Shown: piece after piece, positions 8,955 through 18,380 of the stretch
How the letters are laid out: the number at the start of each line of letters is the position of its first letter
How positions within the stretch are numbered: the first letter of the stretch is position 1
Source of the DNA: Burkholderiales bacterium
GTDB lineage: Bacteria; Pseudomonadota; Gammaproteobacteria; Burkholderiales; Burkholderiaceae_E
NCBI GenBank assembly: GCA_026399875.1
Contig: JAPLQF010000028.1
Location: 20,509-84,508, forward strand
Reading direction: 5' to 3'
Length of the DNA: 64,000 nt
Notes under the pieces: generated by a model
Seen by the model: only the letters and a program-made list of their open reading frames with translations
Databases searched by the model: none
What the model was told of the DNA's origin: nothing
Position numbers and translations under genes: made by a program

Positions 8955-11081
8955 ATGCACTCCGAAAACAACGATTTGACCGGCGATGTGATTGTCCGCG
9001 GCGCCTGTCCGCACGACTGCCCCGACACTTGTGCGCTCCAGATCACCGTGCGCCAGGGCAGGGCGATCAAGGTGGTCGGTGCCCCGGATCATCCGCCCAC
9101 TCATGGGGCGCTGTGCACCAAGGTCTCGCGTTACCTCGAGCGAACCTACTCCCCCGACCGGCTCACCGTGCCGCTGCGCCGGGTTGGCCCGAAAGGCTCG
9201 GGGCAGTTCGAGCCGGCCACCTGGGACGAAGCGCTCGGGGCGATTGCCGACCGTCTGACCGAAGTCGCCGCTCGCGACCCCGAGCGAATCCTGCCTTACA
9301 GCTACGCCGGCACGATGGGCATGGTGCAGGGCGAAGGGATGGCGATGCGATTCTTTCACCGGCTCGGGGCCTCCTTGCTCGACAGGACGATCTGTGCGTC
9401 GGCGGGCAAGGAAGGTCTGGCTTACACCTTGGGCGGATCCGTCGGAATGGATGTCGAACAGTTTGCCAATGCAGGGCTCATCCTGATCTGGGGCTCCAAC
9501 CCGATCACCTCGAGCGTCCATTTCTGGAGTCAGGCCCAGGAGGCGCGCCGCCGCGGCGCCCGGCTGATCGCCATCGATCCCTACCGCACCGCCACCGCAG
9601 AGCGATGCGACCAGCATATTGCGCTGCTGCCCGGCAGCGATGGGGCGCTGGCGCTCGGCATCATCCAGCAACTGATCGAACAGGACCTTGTCGATCACGA
9701 CTGGGTCGCCCGCCACACCCTCGGATTCGATGAACTCGCCGCTCGCGCCGCCGCCTGGACGCCCGATCGCGTGGCGCGCACCTGCGGCCTGACCGAGGCC
9801 GAGGTGATCGGGCTGGCGCGCGACTACGGCAGCATCAAGCCGGCGGCGATCAGGCTCAACTACGGCATGCAGCGCACCCGCGGCGGCGGCAATGCGGCCC
9901 GGCTGGTGGCCGGGCTGCCGGCTCTCATCGGTGCCTGGCGACACGCGGCAGGCGGCATGCTGCTGTCGTCGGGCGGCCATTTCGGAGTCGACAACCAGGC
10001 CTGGGTGCGCCCCGACCTGCTCGCCGGACGCCGCCCGCGCACGATCAATATGTCGACCATCGGTGATGCGCTGGCCCAGGCCGATCCGCCGATCGAGGCC
10101 ATGATCGTCTACAACGCCAATCCGGTCGCGGTCGCGCCCGACAGCGAGAAAGTGATCGCCGGCTTCAAGCGCGACGACCTCTTTACCGTCGTGATCGAGC
10201 AGTTCATGACCGACACCGCCGACTATGCCGATTGGGTGCTGCCGGCCACGACGCAGCTTGAGCACTTCGATCTGCACAAGACCTACGGCCATCGGTGGTG
10301 GGTGGCCAATCAGCCCGCGATTGCGCCGCTCGGCCAGGCGCTGCCGAATACCGAGGTCTTCCGCCGGCTTGCTGTTCGCATGGGTTTTCAGGATGCCTGT
10401 CTGCAGGATTCGGATGAGGCGGTGGCGGCCAGCGCACTGGCGCTCGATGACCCCCGGCTGCCTGCGGCGCTTGCGACCGCTGCGGCCGAGCACGGTGGCA
10501 GCGGGCCAAAAGCTGCGCGCGCAGCCCTCGATATGCTGGGTGAGCTGGGCTACGCCAAGGTGCAGGAGGCTGATGCGCCGTTTGCCGACGGCGGCTTTCC
10601 CTCGCCCTCGGGCAAGGTTGAATTCGTCTCGGCGCGCCTTGCCGCGATGGGCATGGACCCTTTGCCCGACTACCTGCCGCCTTACGAGTCGGTGCAGTCT
10701 TCGCCCGAGCTTGCGGCACGATTTCCGCTTGCGATGATTTCACCACCGGCGCGGCATTTCCTGAACTCGACCTTCGTCAATGTCGACAGTCTGCGGGCCG
10801 CCGAGCGCGAGCCGGGGGTCGATCTGCATCCTGACGATGCGGCAGCGCGAGGTCTGACCGATGGCGCGATGGTGCGGGTCTTCAATGATCGGGGGTCATT
10901 CCTTGCCCGCTGCAAGGTCAGCGATCGGACCCGGCCCGGCGTGGCCGCCGCCTGGGGCATCTGGTGGCACAAGCGCACGCAAGGCGGACGCAACGTCAAT
11001 GCGGTCACCGGTCAGGCGCTGAGCGACCTCGGGCGTGCGCCGACTTTCTACGATTGTCTGGTCGAGGTGGCACCGGCATGA
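8955..11081 (+). CDS. Molybdopterin oxidoreductase with N-terminal 4Fe-4S site
   Basis: 708 residues. A member of the DMSO reductase/formate dehydrogenase superfamily: four N-terminal cysteines (Cys18, Cys22, Cys26, Cys54 in 'CPHDCPDTC' and 'GALCTK') for a 4Fe-4S cluster, a central Mo-bisMGD domain ('LIWGSNPITSS', 'AMIVYNANPVAV') and a C-terminal dinucleotide-binding domain. There is no twin-arginine signal, so it is probably cytoplasmic. No electron-transfer or membrane subunit is adjacent, so the substrate is unknown. ATG 8955 is preferred because an alternative at 8877 would overlap the divergent gene's start. Its stop overlaps the next gene by ATGA. Confidence 0.85.
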   Translation: MHSENNDLTGDVIVRGACPHDCPDTCALQITVRQGRAIKVVGAPDHPPTHGALCTKVSRYLERTYSPDRLTVPLRRVGPKGSGQFEPATWDEALGAIADRLTEVAARDPERILPYSYAGTMGMVQGEGMAMRFFHRLGASLLDRTICASAGKEGLAYTLGGSVGMDVEQFANAGLILIWGSNPITSSVHFWSQAQEARRRGARLIAIDPYRTATAERCDQHIALLPGSDGALALGIIQQLIEQDLVDHDWVARHTLGFDELAARAAAWTPDRVARTCGLTEAEVIGLARDYGSIKPAAIRLNYGMQRTRGGGNAARLVAGLPALIGAWRHAAGGMLLSSGGHFGVDNQAWVRPDLLAGRRPRTINMSTIGDALAQADPPIEAMIVYNANPVAVAPDSEKVIAGFKRDDLFTVVIEQFMTDTADYADWVLPATTQLEHFDLHKTYGHRWWVANQPAIAPLGQALPNTEVFRRLAVRMGFQDACLQDSDEAVAASALALDDPRLPAALATAAAEHGGSGPKAARAALDMLGELGYAKVQEADAPFADGGFPSPSGKVEFVSARLAAMGMDPLPDYLPPYESVQSSPELAARFPLAMISPPARHFLNSTFVNVDSLRAAEREPGVDLHPDDAAARGLTDGAMVRVFNDRGSFLARCKVSDRTRPGVAAAWGIWWHKRTQGGRNVNAVTGQALSDLGRAPTFYDCLVEVAPA

Positions 11082-12193
11082 AGCGGCGCATGCGCAGCAC
11101 CCGGGGTGGCCTGCGGCTGGCCGCCGCGGCCGGGCTGTTGCTGCTGACGCAGGCCATCGGCGGCTGCTCGAGCCTGCAGGACGGGCCGGGCTATTACCTG
11201 CAATCGATGTTCGGCCATCTCGATGTGATCAGCCGTGCCAAGCCGGTCGACAAGGTGATTGCCGATGACTCGACCGACCCGGCTCTGCGCAAGCGCCTCG
11301 AGCAGGCACGTGCGATGCGCGTCTTTGCAAGCCGATCGCTTGGGCTTCCGGATAACGCCAGTTATACGACTTATGCCGATCTGCAGCGGCCCTATGTGCT
11401 CTGGAATGTGTTTGCGACGCCCGAGCTGTCGTTGAATCTGCAGCAGTGGTGCTTTCCGGTGGCCGGTTGCGTCAGCTACCGCGGCTACTACGACCGCGCT
11501 GATGCCGACCGTTTCGCCAAGGCACTCGATCAGCAGCGGCTCGACGTCAGTGTCGGCGGCGTGCCGGCCTACTCGACGCTCGGCTGGTTCGACGATCCGC
11601 TGCTGTCGACCTTCGTTCAGTACCCCGAGGGCGAACTGGCGCGACTGATATTCCATGAGCTCGCGCATCAGGTGGTCTATGTGCCGGGCGACACCACTTT
11701 CAACGAATCCTTTGCCTCGGCGGTCGAGGAGATCGGCGTTGAGAAATGGTTCGCCCAGCGTAACGATCCGGCGGCAGCACTCGCCTTCCGGCAATACGAT
11801 GAGCGACGCCGCAAGTTCCTTGAGCTGCTGATCCGGCACAAGACCTCGCTGGCTGCGGTCTATTCGCAGCCGGTGTCGGATGAGGACAAGCGTCTGGGCA
11901 AGCATCAGGTCTTTGAATCCTTGCGTGCCGATTACCAGCAGCTCAAGGACTCCTGGGGCGGCAATCCCGCTTATGACCGCTGGTTTTCGCAGCCGGTCAA
12001 CAATGCCCGGCTGGCCGCGGTGGGCGCCTACAGCGATCTGGTCCCGGCGTTTCGGGTGATGTTTGACCAGTCGAATGGCGATTTCACCCAGTTCTATGCG
12101 AAGGTCCAGCAGCTGGCCGCGCTCGACAAGCCCCTGCGCGATGCACGTCTTGCTGCGCTGGCGCAATCGAGGCAGCTGGCTCAGTCCGACTAG
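11078..12193 (+). CDS. Zinc aminopeptidase-like lipoprotein (PF10023-type)
   Basis: 371 residues. The ATG overlaps the stop of the molybdoenzyme gene (ATGA). N-terminal lipoprotein signal with lipobox IGGC (Cys30). Zinc-metallopeptidase motif HELAHQ (His193-His197) followed about 15 residues later by 'NESFASAVEEIG', supplying a glutamate ligand. Overall it matches the putative proteobacterial aminopeptidase family whose members are lipoproteins of about 350-370 residues. It is expected in the periplasm or outer membrane. Whether it cooperates with the following transglutaminase/ATP-grasp genes is an open question raised by the neighbourhood. Confidence 0.85.
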   Translation: MKRRMRSTRGGLRLAAAAGLLLLTQAIGGCSSLQDGPGYYLQSMFGHLDVISRAKPVDKVIADDSTDPALRKRLEQARAMRVFASRSLGLPDNASYTTYADLQRPYVLWNVFATPELSLNLQQWCFPVAGCVSYRGYYDRADADRFAKALDQQRLDVSVGGVPAYSTLGWFDDPLLSTFVQYPEGELARLIFHELAHQVVYVPGDTTFNESFASAVEEIGVEKWFAQRNDPAAALAFRQYDERRRKFLELLIRHKTSLAAVYSQPVSDEDKRLGKHQVFESLRADYQQLKDSWGGNPAYDRWFSQPVNNARLAAVGAYSDLVPAFRVMFDQSNGDFTQFYAKVQQLAALDKPLRDARLAALAQSRQLAQSD

Positions 12194-12374
12194 AACCGGC
12201 AAGTCGGGCGACAATAGCGCTGTGCTCGCCGGTCGGCAGGGCGACGGCGACCATTGTCAGGGTCTCGATGGCACGGGGTTTGCATCGACCTGGCTTGACG
12301 TTGCGACTGGCGAGTTGCCACAAGCGCTGCACGTCCGCTGCAGGCCCACTGCAGGTCATGAGGGAGCTGTACCC

Positions 12375-15300
12375 GTGTCGATCCATGTCGCCCTGAATCA
12401 TCTGAGCCGCTACACCTACGACCGGCCGGTTGCACTCGGCCCGCAGGTGATTCGGCTGCGACCGGCGCCGCATTCACGCAGCAGGGTGCTGTCGTATTCG
12501 ATGCGCATCACGCCCTCCGAGCATTTCCTCAACTGGCAGCAGGATCCGCAGTCGAACTGGCTCGCCCGGGCGGTGTTCCCGGAGCGCATTACCGAACTCG
12601 CAATCGAAGTCGACTTCGTCGCCGAGATGGCGGTCTTCAACCCCTTCGACTTCTTCCTCGAGCCGCACGCCGAGCGTTTCCCGTTCAGCTACGACTCGGC
12701 CGAGCGCGACGAACTCGCCCCTTACCTGGCGCGCCTGCCGGTCACGCCTCGCGTCGAACAATGGCTGGGCGAGGTGCCGGGCGAGCCGATGCGAACCGTC
12801 GATTTTCTGGTTGGCCTGAACCAGCGGCTGCAAAACGACATCAGCTACCTGATCCGCATGGAGCCCGGCGTGCAGACGCCCGAGCAGACGCTCGAGCTGC
12901 GCTCGGGGTCCTGCCGCGATTCGGCCTGGCTGCTGGTGCAGCTGCTGCGCGGCCTGGGCCTCGCGGCCCGTTTCGTCTCGGGCTACCTGATCCAGCTGGT
13001 GCCCGATGTGAAGTCGCTCGATGGGCCGCAGGGCGCCACGCACGATTTCACCGACCTGCATGCCTGGTGCGAGGTCTATCTGCCGGGCGCGGGTTGGGTC
13101 GGTCTGGACCCGACCTCGGGGCTGATGGCGGGCGAAGGCCATATCCCGGTGGCCTGTACGCCTGATCCGGCATCGGCCGCCCCGCTGACCGGGTTGGTTG
13201 AGCCGGCCGGCTGCGAGTTTGTCCATTCGATGTCGGTCAAGCGGGTTTTCGAGGCCCCGCGTGTCACCAGGCCTTATGACCCGCTGCAGTGGCAGGCGAT
13301 CGATGCGCTCGGGCGCGTGGTCGATGCCGACCTGGTCGCAGGCGACGTGCGCCTGACTCAGGGCGGCGAGCCCACTTTCGTGTCAATCGACGACCGCGAC
13401 GGCGCCGAGTGGAATACCGAAGCGCTTGGTCCCAACAAGCGCCGGCTGTCCGCCGAACTGCTGCAGCGCCTGCGTGCGAATCAGGGCAACCAGGGCCTGC
13501 TCCACTACGGTCAGGGCAAGTGGTATCCCGGCGAGCAGCTGCCGCGCTGGTCGCTCAACTGGTTCTGGCGGCGCGACGGCGAGCCGATCGTGCGCGATCT
13601 GTCGGTCCTCGCCACCGAGGTCGACGATCATCCGCGCTTGTCTGACCGGATGTCGGGCGCCGCACCCGACCCTGTCTCGACCATCGCCCAGGCTCGCGAA
13701 CTCGTGCTGGGTGTCGCGGCCCGGCTGGGCGTCGATCCGCAGATGGCCTTCGAGGCCTATGAGGATCCGGTGCATTTCGTTCACCGCGAGCAGCAGTTGC
13801 CGGTCAATGTCGATGTGCTCGATGCCAGGCTCGACGATCCGATGGAGCGCGAACGCCTGCACCGCGTCTTTGCTCATGGCCTGGGCGAGCCGGTCGGCTG
13901 GATCCTGCCGATCCAGCCCGATCCGCGCCCGAGTTCGACCCAGAGTGCCACCCAGAGTGCCACCCAGAGTACGACCGCGCCCGCGCCTGGCAGCGTCAGG
14001 CAGCCGGTGCAGTTGTGGCAGACCAGCGCCTGGCCCCTGCGCATGAACAAGTGTTTTCTGGCGCCGGGCGATTCGGCGATCGGCTATCGCTTGCCACTGG
14101 CCTCGCTGCCCTGGGTGGCCGAGACCGACTATCCCTGGATTCACGCGGCTGATCCGAACCAGCCGCAGGGGCCGCTCGCGCCGCATCACTCCCAGCTCGG
14201 CGCGGCCTGGGATCCGCGCCAGGCGGCCCAGCCGATCGCCCCTCGTGGCATTCAGGCGATCGCCCGTCGCGCCGAGCCGCCCGCCCGCATCGTGCAGCAG
14301 ATCGGTCGCGATGCCGGCGATGGCCAGGGCAGCGCCGCCGGCGGTTCCTATTCGGGCCTTGCCCGGACCGCGCTGTGCATCGAGCCCAGAGACGGCCGTC
14401 TCTATGTGTTCATGCCGCCGGCCGCGACCCTCGATCAGTACCTGCAACTGGTCGCCGCGGTCGAGTCGGCCGCCAGCGAATCCGGACTGCAGGTGATCTT
14501 CGAAGGCTATGAGCCGCCCCGCGATGCCCGCCTCGCGGTGCTGCGAATCACCCCCGACCCTGGCGTGATCGAAGTCAATGTCCATCCGAGCGCGAGCTGG
14601 GATGAGCTGGTGAGTCGCACGACCGAGCTCTACAACGCGGCGCACCTGACCCGGCTGTCCACCGAGAAGTTCATGCTCGATGGCCGCCATGTCGGCACCG
14701 GCGGCGGCAACCATGTGGTGCTGGGCGGCGCCACACCCGCCGACTCGCCCTTTCTGCGTCGCCCCGACCTGCTGCCCAGCCTGATCGCCTGGTGGCTGGC
14801 GCATCCGTCGCTGTCGTATCTGTTTTCGGGTCTGTTCATCGGTCCGACCAGCCAGGCGCCGCGCATCGACGAGGCCCGGCTCGACTCGGTGCGCGAGCTT
14901 GAGATCGCCTTCGGCGAGCTTGCCCGGCTGCAGGAACAGGGTAGTGATGCCTGCCCGCCCTGGCTGGTTGACCGGCTGCTGCGCAATCTGCTGGTCGATG
15001 TCACCGGCAATACCCATCGCGCCGAGTTCTGCATCGACAAGCTCTATTCGCCCGACTCCTCCAGCGGCCGCCTGGGCCTGCTCGAGATGCGCGGCTTCGA
15101 GATGCCGCCCCATGCCCAGATGAGCCTGCTGCAGCAGTTGCTGATCCGCGCGCTGATTGCCCGATTCTGGCGTGATCCGCTGGTGCCCGCGAGGCTGCCG
15201 CGCTGGGGCACGGCGCTGCACGACCGCTTCATGCTGCCTTCGGTGTTGCGCGAAGATCTGCGCGATGTGCTCGACGATCTGCGCGCGGCCGGCTACGACT

Positions 15301-15878
15301 TCCAGCTCGACTGGTTTGCGCCGCACTTCGAGTTCCGCTTCCCCAAGCTGGGTGATTTCGAAGCCGGTGGTGTGCAGGTCGATCTGCGCATGGCGCTCGA
15401 ACCCTGGCCGGTGATGGGCGAGGAGGGTGCCGCCGGCGGCACGGTGCGCTTCGTCGACTCCTCGATCGAGCGCATCGAGTTGTCGGCCCGTGGCCTGGTC
15501 GCCGGACGCCACGCGCTGGTCGTCAATGGCCGCACCCTGCCGCTGCAAGCAGTGGGCGCCGAGGGCGCGCAGGTGGGTGCGGTGCGCTATCGCGCCTGGC
15601 AGCCGGCGTCCTGCCTGCATCCCACGATCGGGGTGCATGCACCGCTCACGGTCGACCTGGTCGATACCTGGAATGGCCGATCGATTGGTGGCTGCCAGTA
15701 CCATGTCTCGCATCCGGGCGGGCTCAGTCACGAGGCCTTTCCGGTCAACGACTATGAGGCTCAGGCCCGCCGGATGGCGCGTTTTTTCCGCATGGGTCAC
15801 ACGCCGGGCGCGATGAAGCCAGAGCCGGCACGCATTGACCCCGAATCGCCCTTCACACTGGACCTGCGGCGTGCGTGA
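12375..15878 (+). CDS. Transglutaminase-like / DUF2126 protein
   Basis: 1167 residues. GTG start at 12375 chosen: a GGGAG lies 8 nt upstream and the protein begins with the conserved 'SIHVALNHLSRYTYDRPV'. Domains: bacterial transglutaminase N-terminal domain (about 1-90); papain-like transglutaminase core with Cys180 (SGSCRDS), His229 (LHAWCEVY) and Asp245 (GLDPTSG); then the very large DUF2126 domain (about 320-1165). A 12-bp repeat forms an 'SATQ' linker near residue 525. It opens a three-gene set with a permuted ATP-grasp/alpha-E protein and a second transglutaminase, a combination predicted from comparative genomics to make or cut amide bonds in peptides. Confidence 0.9.
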   Translation: MSIHVALNHLSRYTYDRPVALGPQVIRLRPAPHSRSRVLSYSMRITPSEHFLNWQQDPQSNWLARAVFPERITELAIEVDFVAEMAVFNPFDFFLEPHAERFPFSYDSAERDELAPYLARLPVTPRVEQWLGEVPGEPMRTVDFLVGLNQRLQNDISYLIRMEPGVQTPEQTLELRSGSCRDSAWLLVQLLRGLGLAARFVSGYLIQLVPDVKSLDGPQGATHDFTDLHAWCEVYLPGAGWVGLDPTSGLMAGEGHIPVACTPDPASAAPLTGLVEPAGCEFVHSMSVKRVFEAPRVTRPYDPLQWQAIDALGRVVDADLVAGDVRLTQGGEPTFVSIDDRDGAEWNTEALGPNKRRLSAELLQRLRANQGNQGLLHYGQGKWYPGEQLPRWSLNWFWRRDGEPIVRDLSVLATEVDDHPRLSDRMSGAAPDPVSTIAQARELVLGVAARLGVDPQMAFEAYEDPVHFVHREQQLPVNVDVLDARLDDPMERERLHRVFAHGLGEPVGWILPIQPDPRPSSTQSATQSATQSTTAPAPGSVRQPVQLWQTSAWPLRMNKCFLAPGDSAIGYRLPLASLPWVAETDYPWIHAADPNQPQGPLAPHHSQLGAAWDPRQAAQPIAPRGIQAIARRAEPPARIVQQIGRDAGDGQGSAAGGSYSGLARTALCIEPRDGRLYVFMPPAATLDQYLQLVAAVESAASESGLQVIFEGYEPPRDARLAVLRITPDPGVIEVNVHPSASWDELVSRTTELYNAAHLTRLSTEKFMLDGRHVGTGGGNHVVLGGATPADSPFLRRPDLLPSLIAWWLAHPSLSYLFSGLFIGPTSQAPRIDEARLDSVRELEIAFGELARLQEQGSDACPPWLVDRLLRNLLVDVTGNTHRAEFCIDKLYSPDSSSGRLGLLEMRGFEMPPHAQMSLLQQLLIRALIARFWRDPLVPARLPRWGTALHDRFMLPSVLREDLRDVLDDLRAAGYDFQLDWFAPHFEFRFPKLGDFEAGGVQVDLRMALEPWPVMGEEGAAGGTVRFVDSSIERIELSARGLVAGRHALVVNGRTLPLQAVGAEGAQVGAVRYRAWQPASCLHPTIGVHAPLTVDLVDTWNGRSIGGCQYHVSHPGGLSHEAFPVNDYEAQARRMARFFRMGHTPGAMKPEPARIDPESPFTLDLRRA
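13932..13976. repeat. 12-bp tandem repeat in DUF2126 protein
   Basis: About four 12-bp units (consensus 'agtgccacccag') at 13932, 13944, 13956 and 13968; the first and last are diverged. They encode S-A-T-Q repeats in a linker of the transglutaminase/DUF2126 protein and preserve the frame. Confidence 0.85.
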
Positions 15879-18333
15879 TCTGCTCGGCGACTATGCGCGC
15901 GCACCGGTGCGCTTCGATGAGTTGCTCGGCCCCGGCGATCAGCCACGTCCGCACTGGGCGGCGCTGATCGACCTGCTCGCCCGCGCCGAGCCCGAGCGGG
16001 TTCGTGAGCGGACCGCGACCATCGAGCGCGAGATCCGCGACAGGACCTACAACATCTACGCCGACCCCGAAGGCCAGACGAGGCCCTGGTCGCTCGATGG
16101 TCTGCCGATGATCATCCCGGCCCACGAGTGGGCCCAGATCGAAGCCGGTGTCGCGCAGCGCGCCCGACTGATGAACGCGCTGCTCGCTGATTTTTACGGG
16201 CCGCAGACCCTGCTGGCCGATGGCAGCATTCCCCCTGCGCTGGTGCTGGGCCACGGCGCCTTTCAGCGCGCCGCACGCGGCGCCGACCTGCCGGGTGGTG
16301 TGGCGCTCTTTTCCTACGCGGTCGATCTCGCCCGAGCCCCCAATGGTCAGTGGTGGGCGATTGCCGATCGCACGCAGGCGCCCTCGGGTGCGGGCTATTC
16401 GGTCGAAAACCGGCTGATCGTCTCGCGGGTCTTCCCGCGTCTGTTTCGCGACCTGCACACCCAGCGGATCGCCGGCTTTTTCGCGACCCTGCGCGACTCG
16501 CTGCGTCGCCTCGCCCCACAGGGTGATGGTGCCCACCTGACGGTGCTGCTCACGCCCGGCCCCTATAACGAGACCTATTCCGAGCACTCGCTGCTGTCGC
16601 GCTATCTCGGCTTCACGCTGGTCGAAGGCCATGACCTGCTGGTGCGCAACGGCAAGGTCTGGCTCAAGACCGTCGACGGACTGCGCCGTGTGCATGCCAT
16701 TTTGCGGCGTCAGGACGACGATTTCTGCGATCCGCTCGAGCTGCGATCCGATTCGGCCCTGGGTGTGGCCGGGCTGGTCGATTGCGCACGACGTGGCACG
16801 GTCTTCATCGCCAATGCCATTGGCTCGGGCGTGCTCGAGTCGGGCGCCCTGATGGGCTTTTTTCCGCGTCTGAGCGAGCGCCTTCTCGGCGAGCCGCTGC
16901 AGATGCCCTCTGTCGCCACCTGGTGGCTCGGCGAACCGGCGGCGCTTGCCGATGCGTTGCCGCGCCTGCACGAACTGGTCTTCAAGCCGGTCGATCGACG
17001 GCGATCTTCATCGCCGATATTCGGTGCCGATCTCGATGCCGTGCAAGCGCGTGCGCTGGCCGAGACCCTGCGGCGCAACCCGGCCGACTGGTTCGCCCAG
17101 GAACTGGTGCAGCTCGCACAGGCGCCGGTCAACGACCCGGCTCACCCCGGCCAGCTGACGGCCCGCTCGGTTGGCTTGCGCGTGTTCGCGGTGGCCTCGC
17201 GCGACGGCTACAGCGTGATGCCAGGTGGCCTCACGCGCGTTGCGCCCGATCACGACGCCCGCATCATTTCCATGCAGCGCGGCGGCGCCTCGAAAGACAC
17301 CTGGGTGCTGTCGGCCGCGCCGGTCAATGCCTCGCTCACGCTGCTGCAATCAACCGTCGGCGCAGCCGATCTGGTGCGCTCCAACCTGATCACCCTGTCA
17401 TCGCGGGCTGCCGAAAACCTCTTCTGGTTCGGGCGCTATTGCGAGCGTGCCGAGGATTCGGCCCGCCTGCTGCGAGTCGCATTGCCGCGCCTGCTGGTCG
17501 ATGACGACGATCGCACCGCGCAGGCGCCGCTGTTGGCCTTTGCCCGAACGCTCGGCCTGATCGCTCAGAGCGGCCAAAGCGGCCAAAGTGATTCCGCCGA
17601 ATCGACACTCCTCGACGCGGTCTTCGATGCCGACCGCCTCGGTGCGCTGCCGGGCAGTCTGCAGCAGGTCCAGCGCCTGGCCTTCAGCCTGCGTGAGCGC
17701 CTGTCGACCGATCACTGGCGCACCATCAATCGTCTGCTGCTCGATTCGGGTTTCGACGGTTTTCGCGACCTGCCGCAGGCGATCGCCCTGCTCGATCGCA
17801 CGGTGAGCGCTCTGGTGACGCTCTCCGGCTTCACGCTCGATGGCATGACCCACGATACCGGCTGGCGATTCCTGTCGCTCGGCCGACGCATCGAGCGGCT
17901 GCGAGCGGTCTGCGGCGCACTGTCGACCGCGGTGCGCGAGGGCCGTTCAGCCGGACTCGACTGGCTGCTCGAGTTCTGCGACTCCACCATCACCTATCGC
18001 TCGCGCTACATGGGCCAGCCCGAATGGCTGCCAGTGCTCGATCTGCTGATTCGAGACGACACCAATCCGCGCTCGGTGCTGTTCCAGCTCAAGGGACTCG
18101 ATCAGGTCATTGCCCAGATCGATCGCGCCATCGGCGGCGTGGTGGCCGATTTCCTGCCCGAGCCACTCACCAAGCTCGGAGGCTATGACGATCCGGCTGC
18201 GCTCGAGCCTGATGCGGCCCTGGCCGACTGGCTGGACAGTGTCTCGAAGGGCGCCGCGCTGCTGTCAGAACGCCTCTCGATGCGGTTCTTTACGCCGGCG
18301 CAGACCAGTAACATCGCTACCTTCGCTGCCTGA
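15871..18333 (+). CDS. Circularly permuted ATP-grasp + alpha-E domain protein
   Basis: 820 residues from GTG 15871, which overlaps the stop of the preceding gene by 8 bases. A TTG at 15835 is possible, but the conserved N-terminus 'RDLLGDYARAPVRFDEL' follows the GTG directly. The N-terminal half is a circularly permuted ATP-grasp domain ('GPYNETYSEHSLLSRYLGF', 'GHDLLVRNGKVWLKTVDG', 'FKPVDRRRSSSPI'). The C-terminal half from about residue 505 ('ITLSSRAAENLFWFGRY') is the helical alpha-E domain. ATP-grasp enzymes of this kind are predicted amide-bond ligases. The neighbouring transglutaminase-fold proteins suggest a peptide synthesis or trimming pathway. Confidence 0.9.
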   Translation: MRDLLGDYARAPVRFDELLGPGDQPRPHWAALIDLLARAEPERVRERTATIEREIRDRTYNIYADPEGQTRPWSLDGLPMIIPAHEWAQIEAGVAQRARLMNALLADFYGPQTLLADGSIPPALVLGHGAFQRAARGADLPGGVALFSYAVDLARAPNGQWWAIADRTQAPSGAGYSVENRLIVSRVFPRLFRDLHTQRIAGFFATLRDSLRRLAPQGDGAHLTVLLTPGPYNETYSEHSLLSRYLGFTLVEGHDLLVRNGKVWLKTVDGLRRVHAILRRQDDDFCDPLELRSDSALGVAGLVDCARRGTVFIANAIGSGVLESGALMGFFPRLSERLLGEPLQMPSVATWWLGEPAALADALPRLHELVFKPVDRRRSSSPIFGADLDAVQARALAETLRRNPADWFAQELVQLAQAPVNDPAHPGQLTARSVGLRVFAVASRDGYSVMPGGLTRVAPDHDARIISMQRGGASKDTWVLSAAPVNASLTLLQSTVGAADLVRSNLITLSSRAAENLFWFGRYCERAEDSARLLRVALPRLLVDDDDRTAQAPLLAFARTLGLIAQSGQSGQSDSAESTLLDAVFDADRLGALPGSLQQVQRLAFSLRERLSTDHWRTINRLLLDSGFDGFRDLPQAIALLDRTVSALVTLSGFTLDGMTHDTGWRFLSLGRRIERLRAVCGALSTAVREGRSAGLDWLLEFCDSTITYRSRYMGQPEWLPVLDLLIRDDTNPRSVLFQLKGLDQVIAQIDRAIGGVVADFLPEPLTKLGGYDDPAALEPDAALADWLDSVSKGAALLSERLSMRFFTPAQTSNIATFAA

Positions 18334-18380
18334 AGCAGGGCAGCCATCATGGCCCGCCTGCCCGAAGCGACTTCCCGTTC

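Noticed and set aside
13383..15800. Very long antisense open frame opposite the transglutaminase/DUF2126 gene
   Set aside because: In GC-rich DNA the antisense frame of a real gene is often open. This one has no RBS and its translation is rich in Arg/Gln/His without any recognisable domain. The sense frame has a complete catalytic triad.
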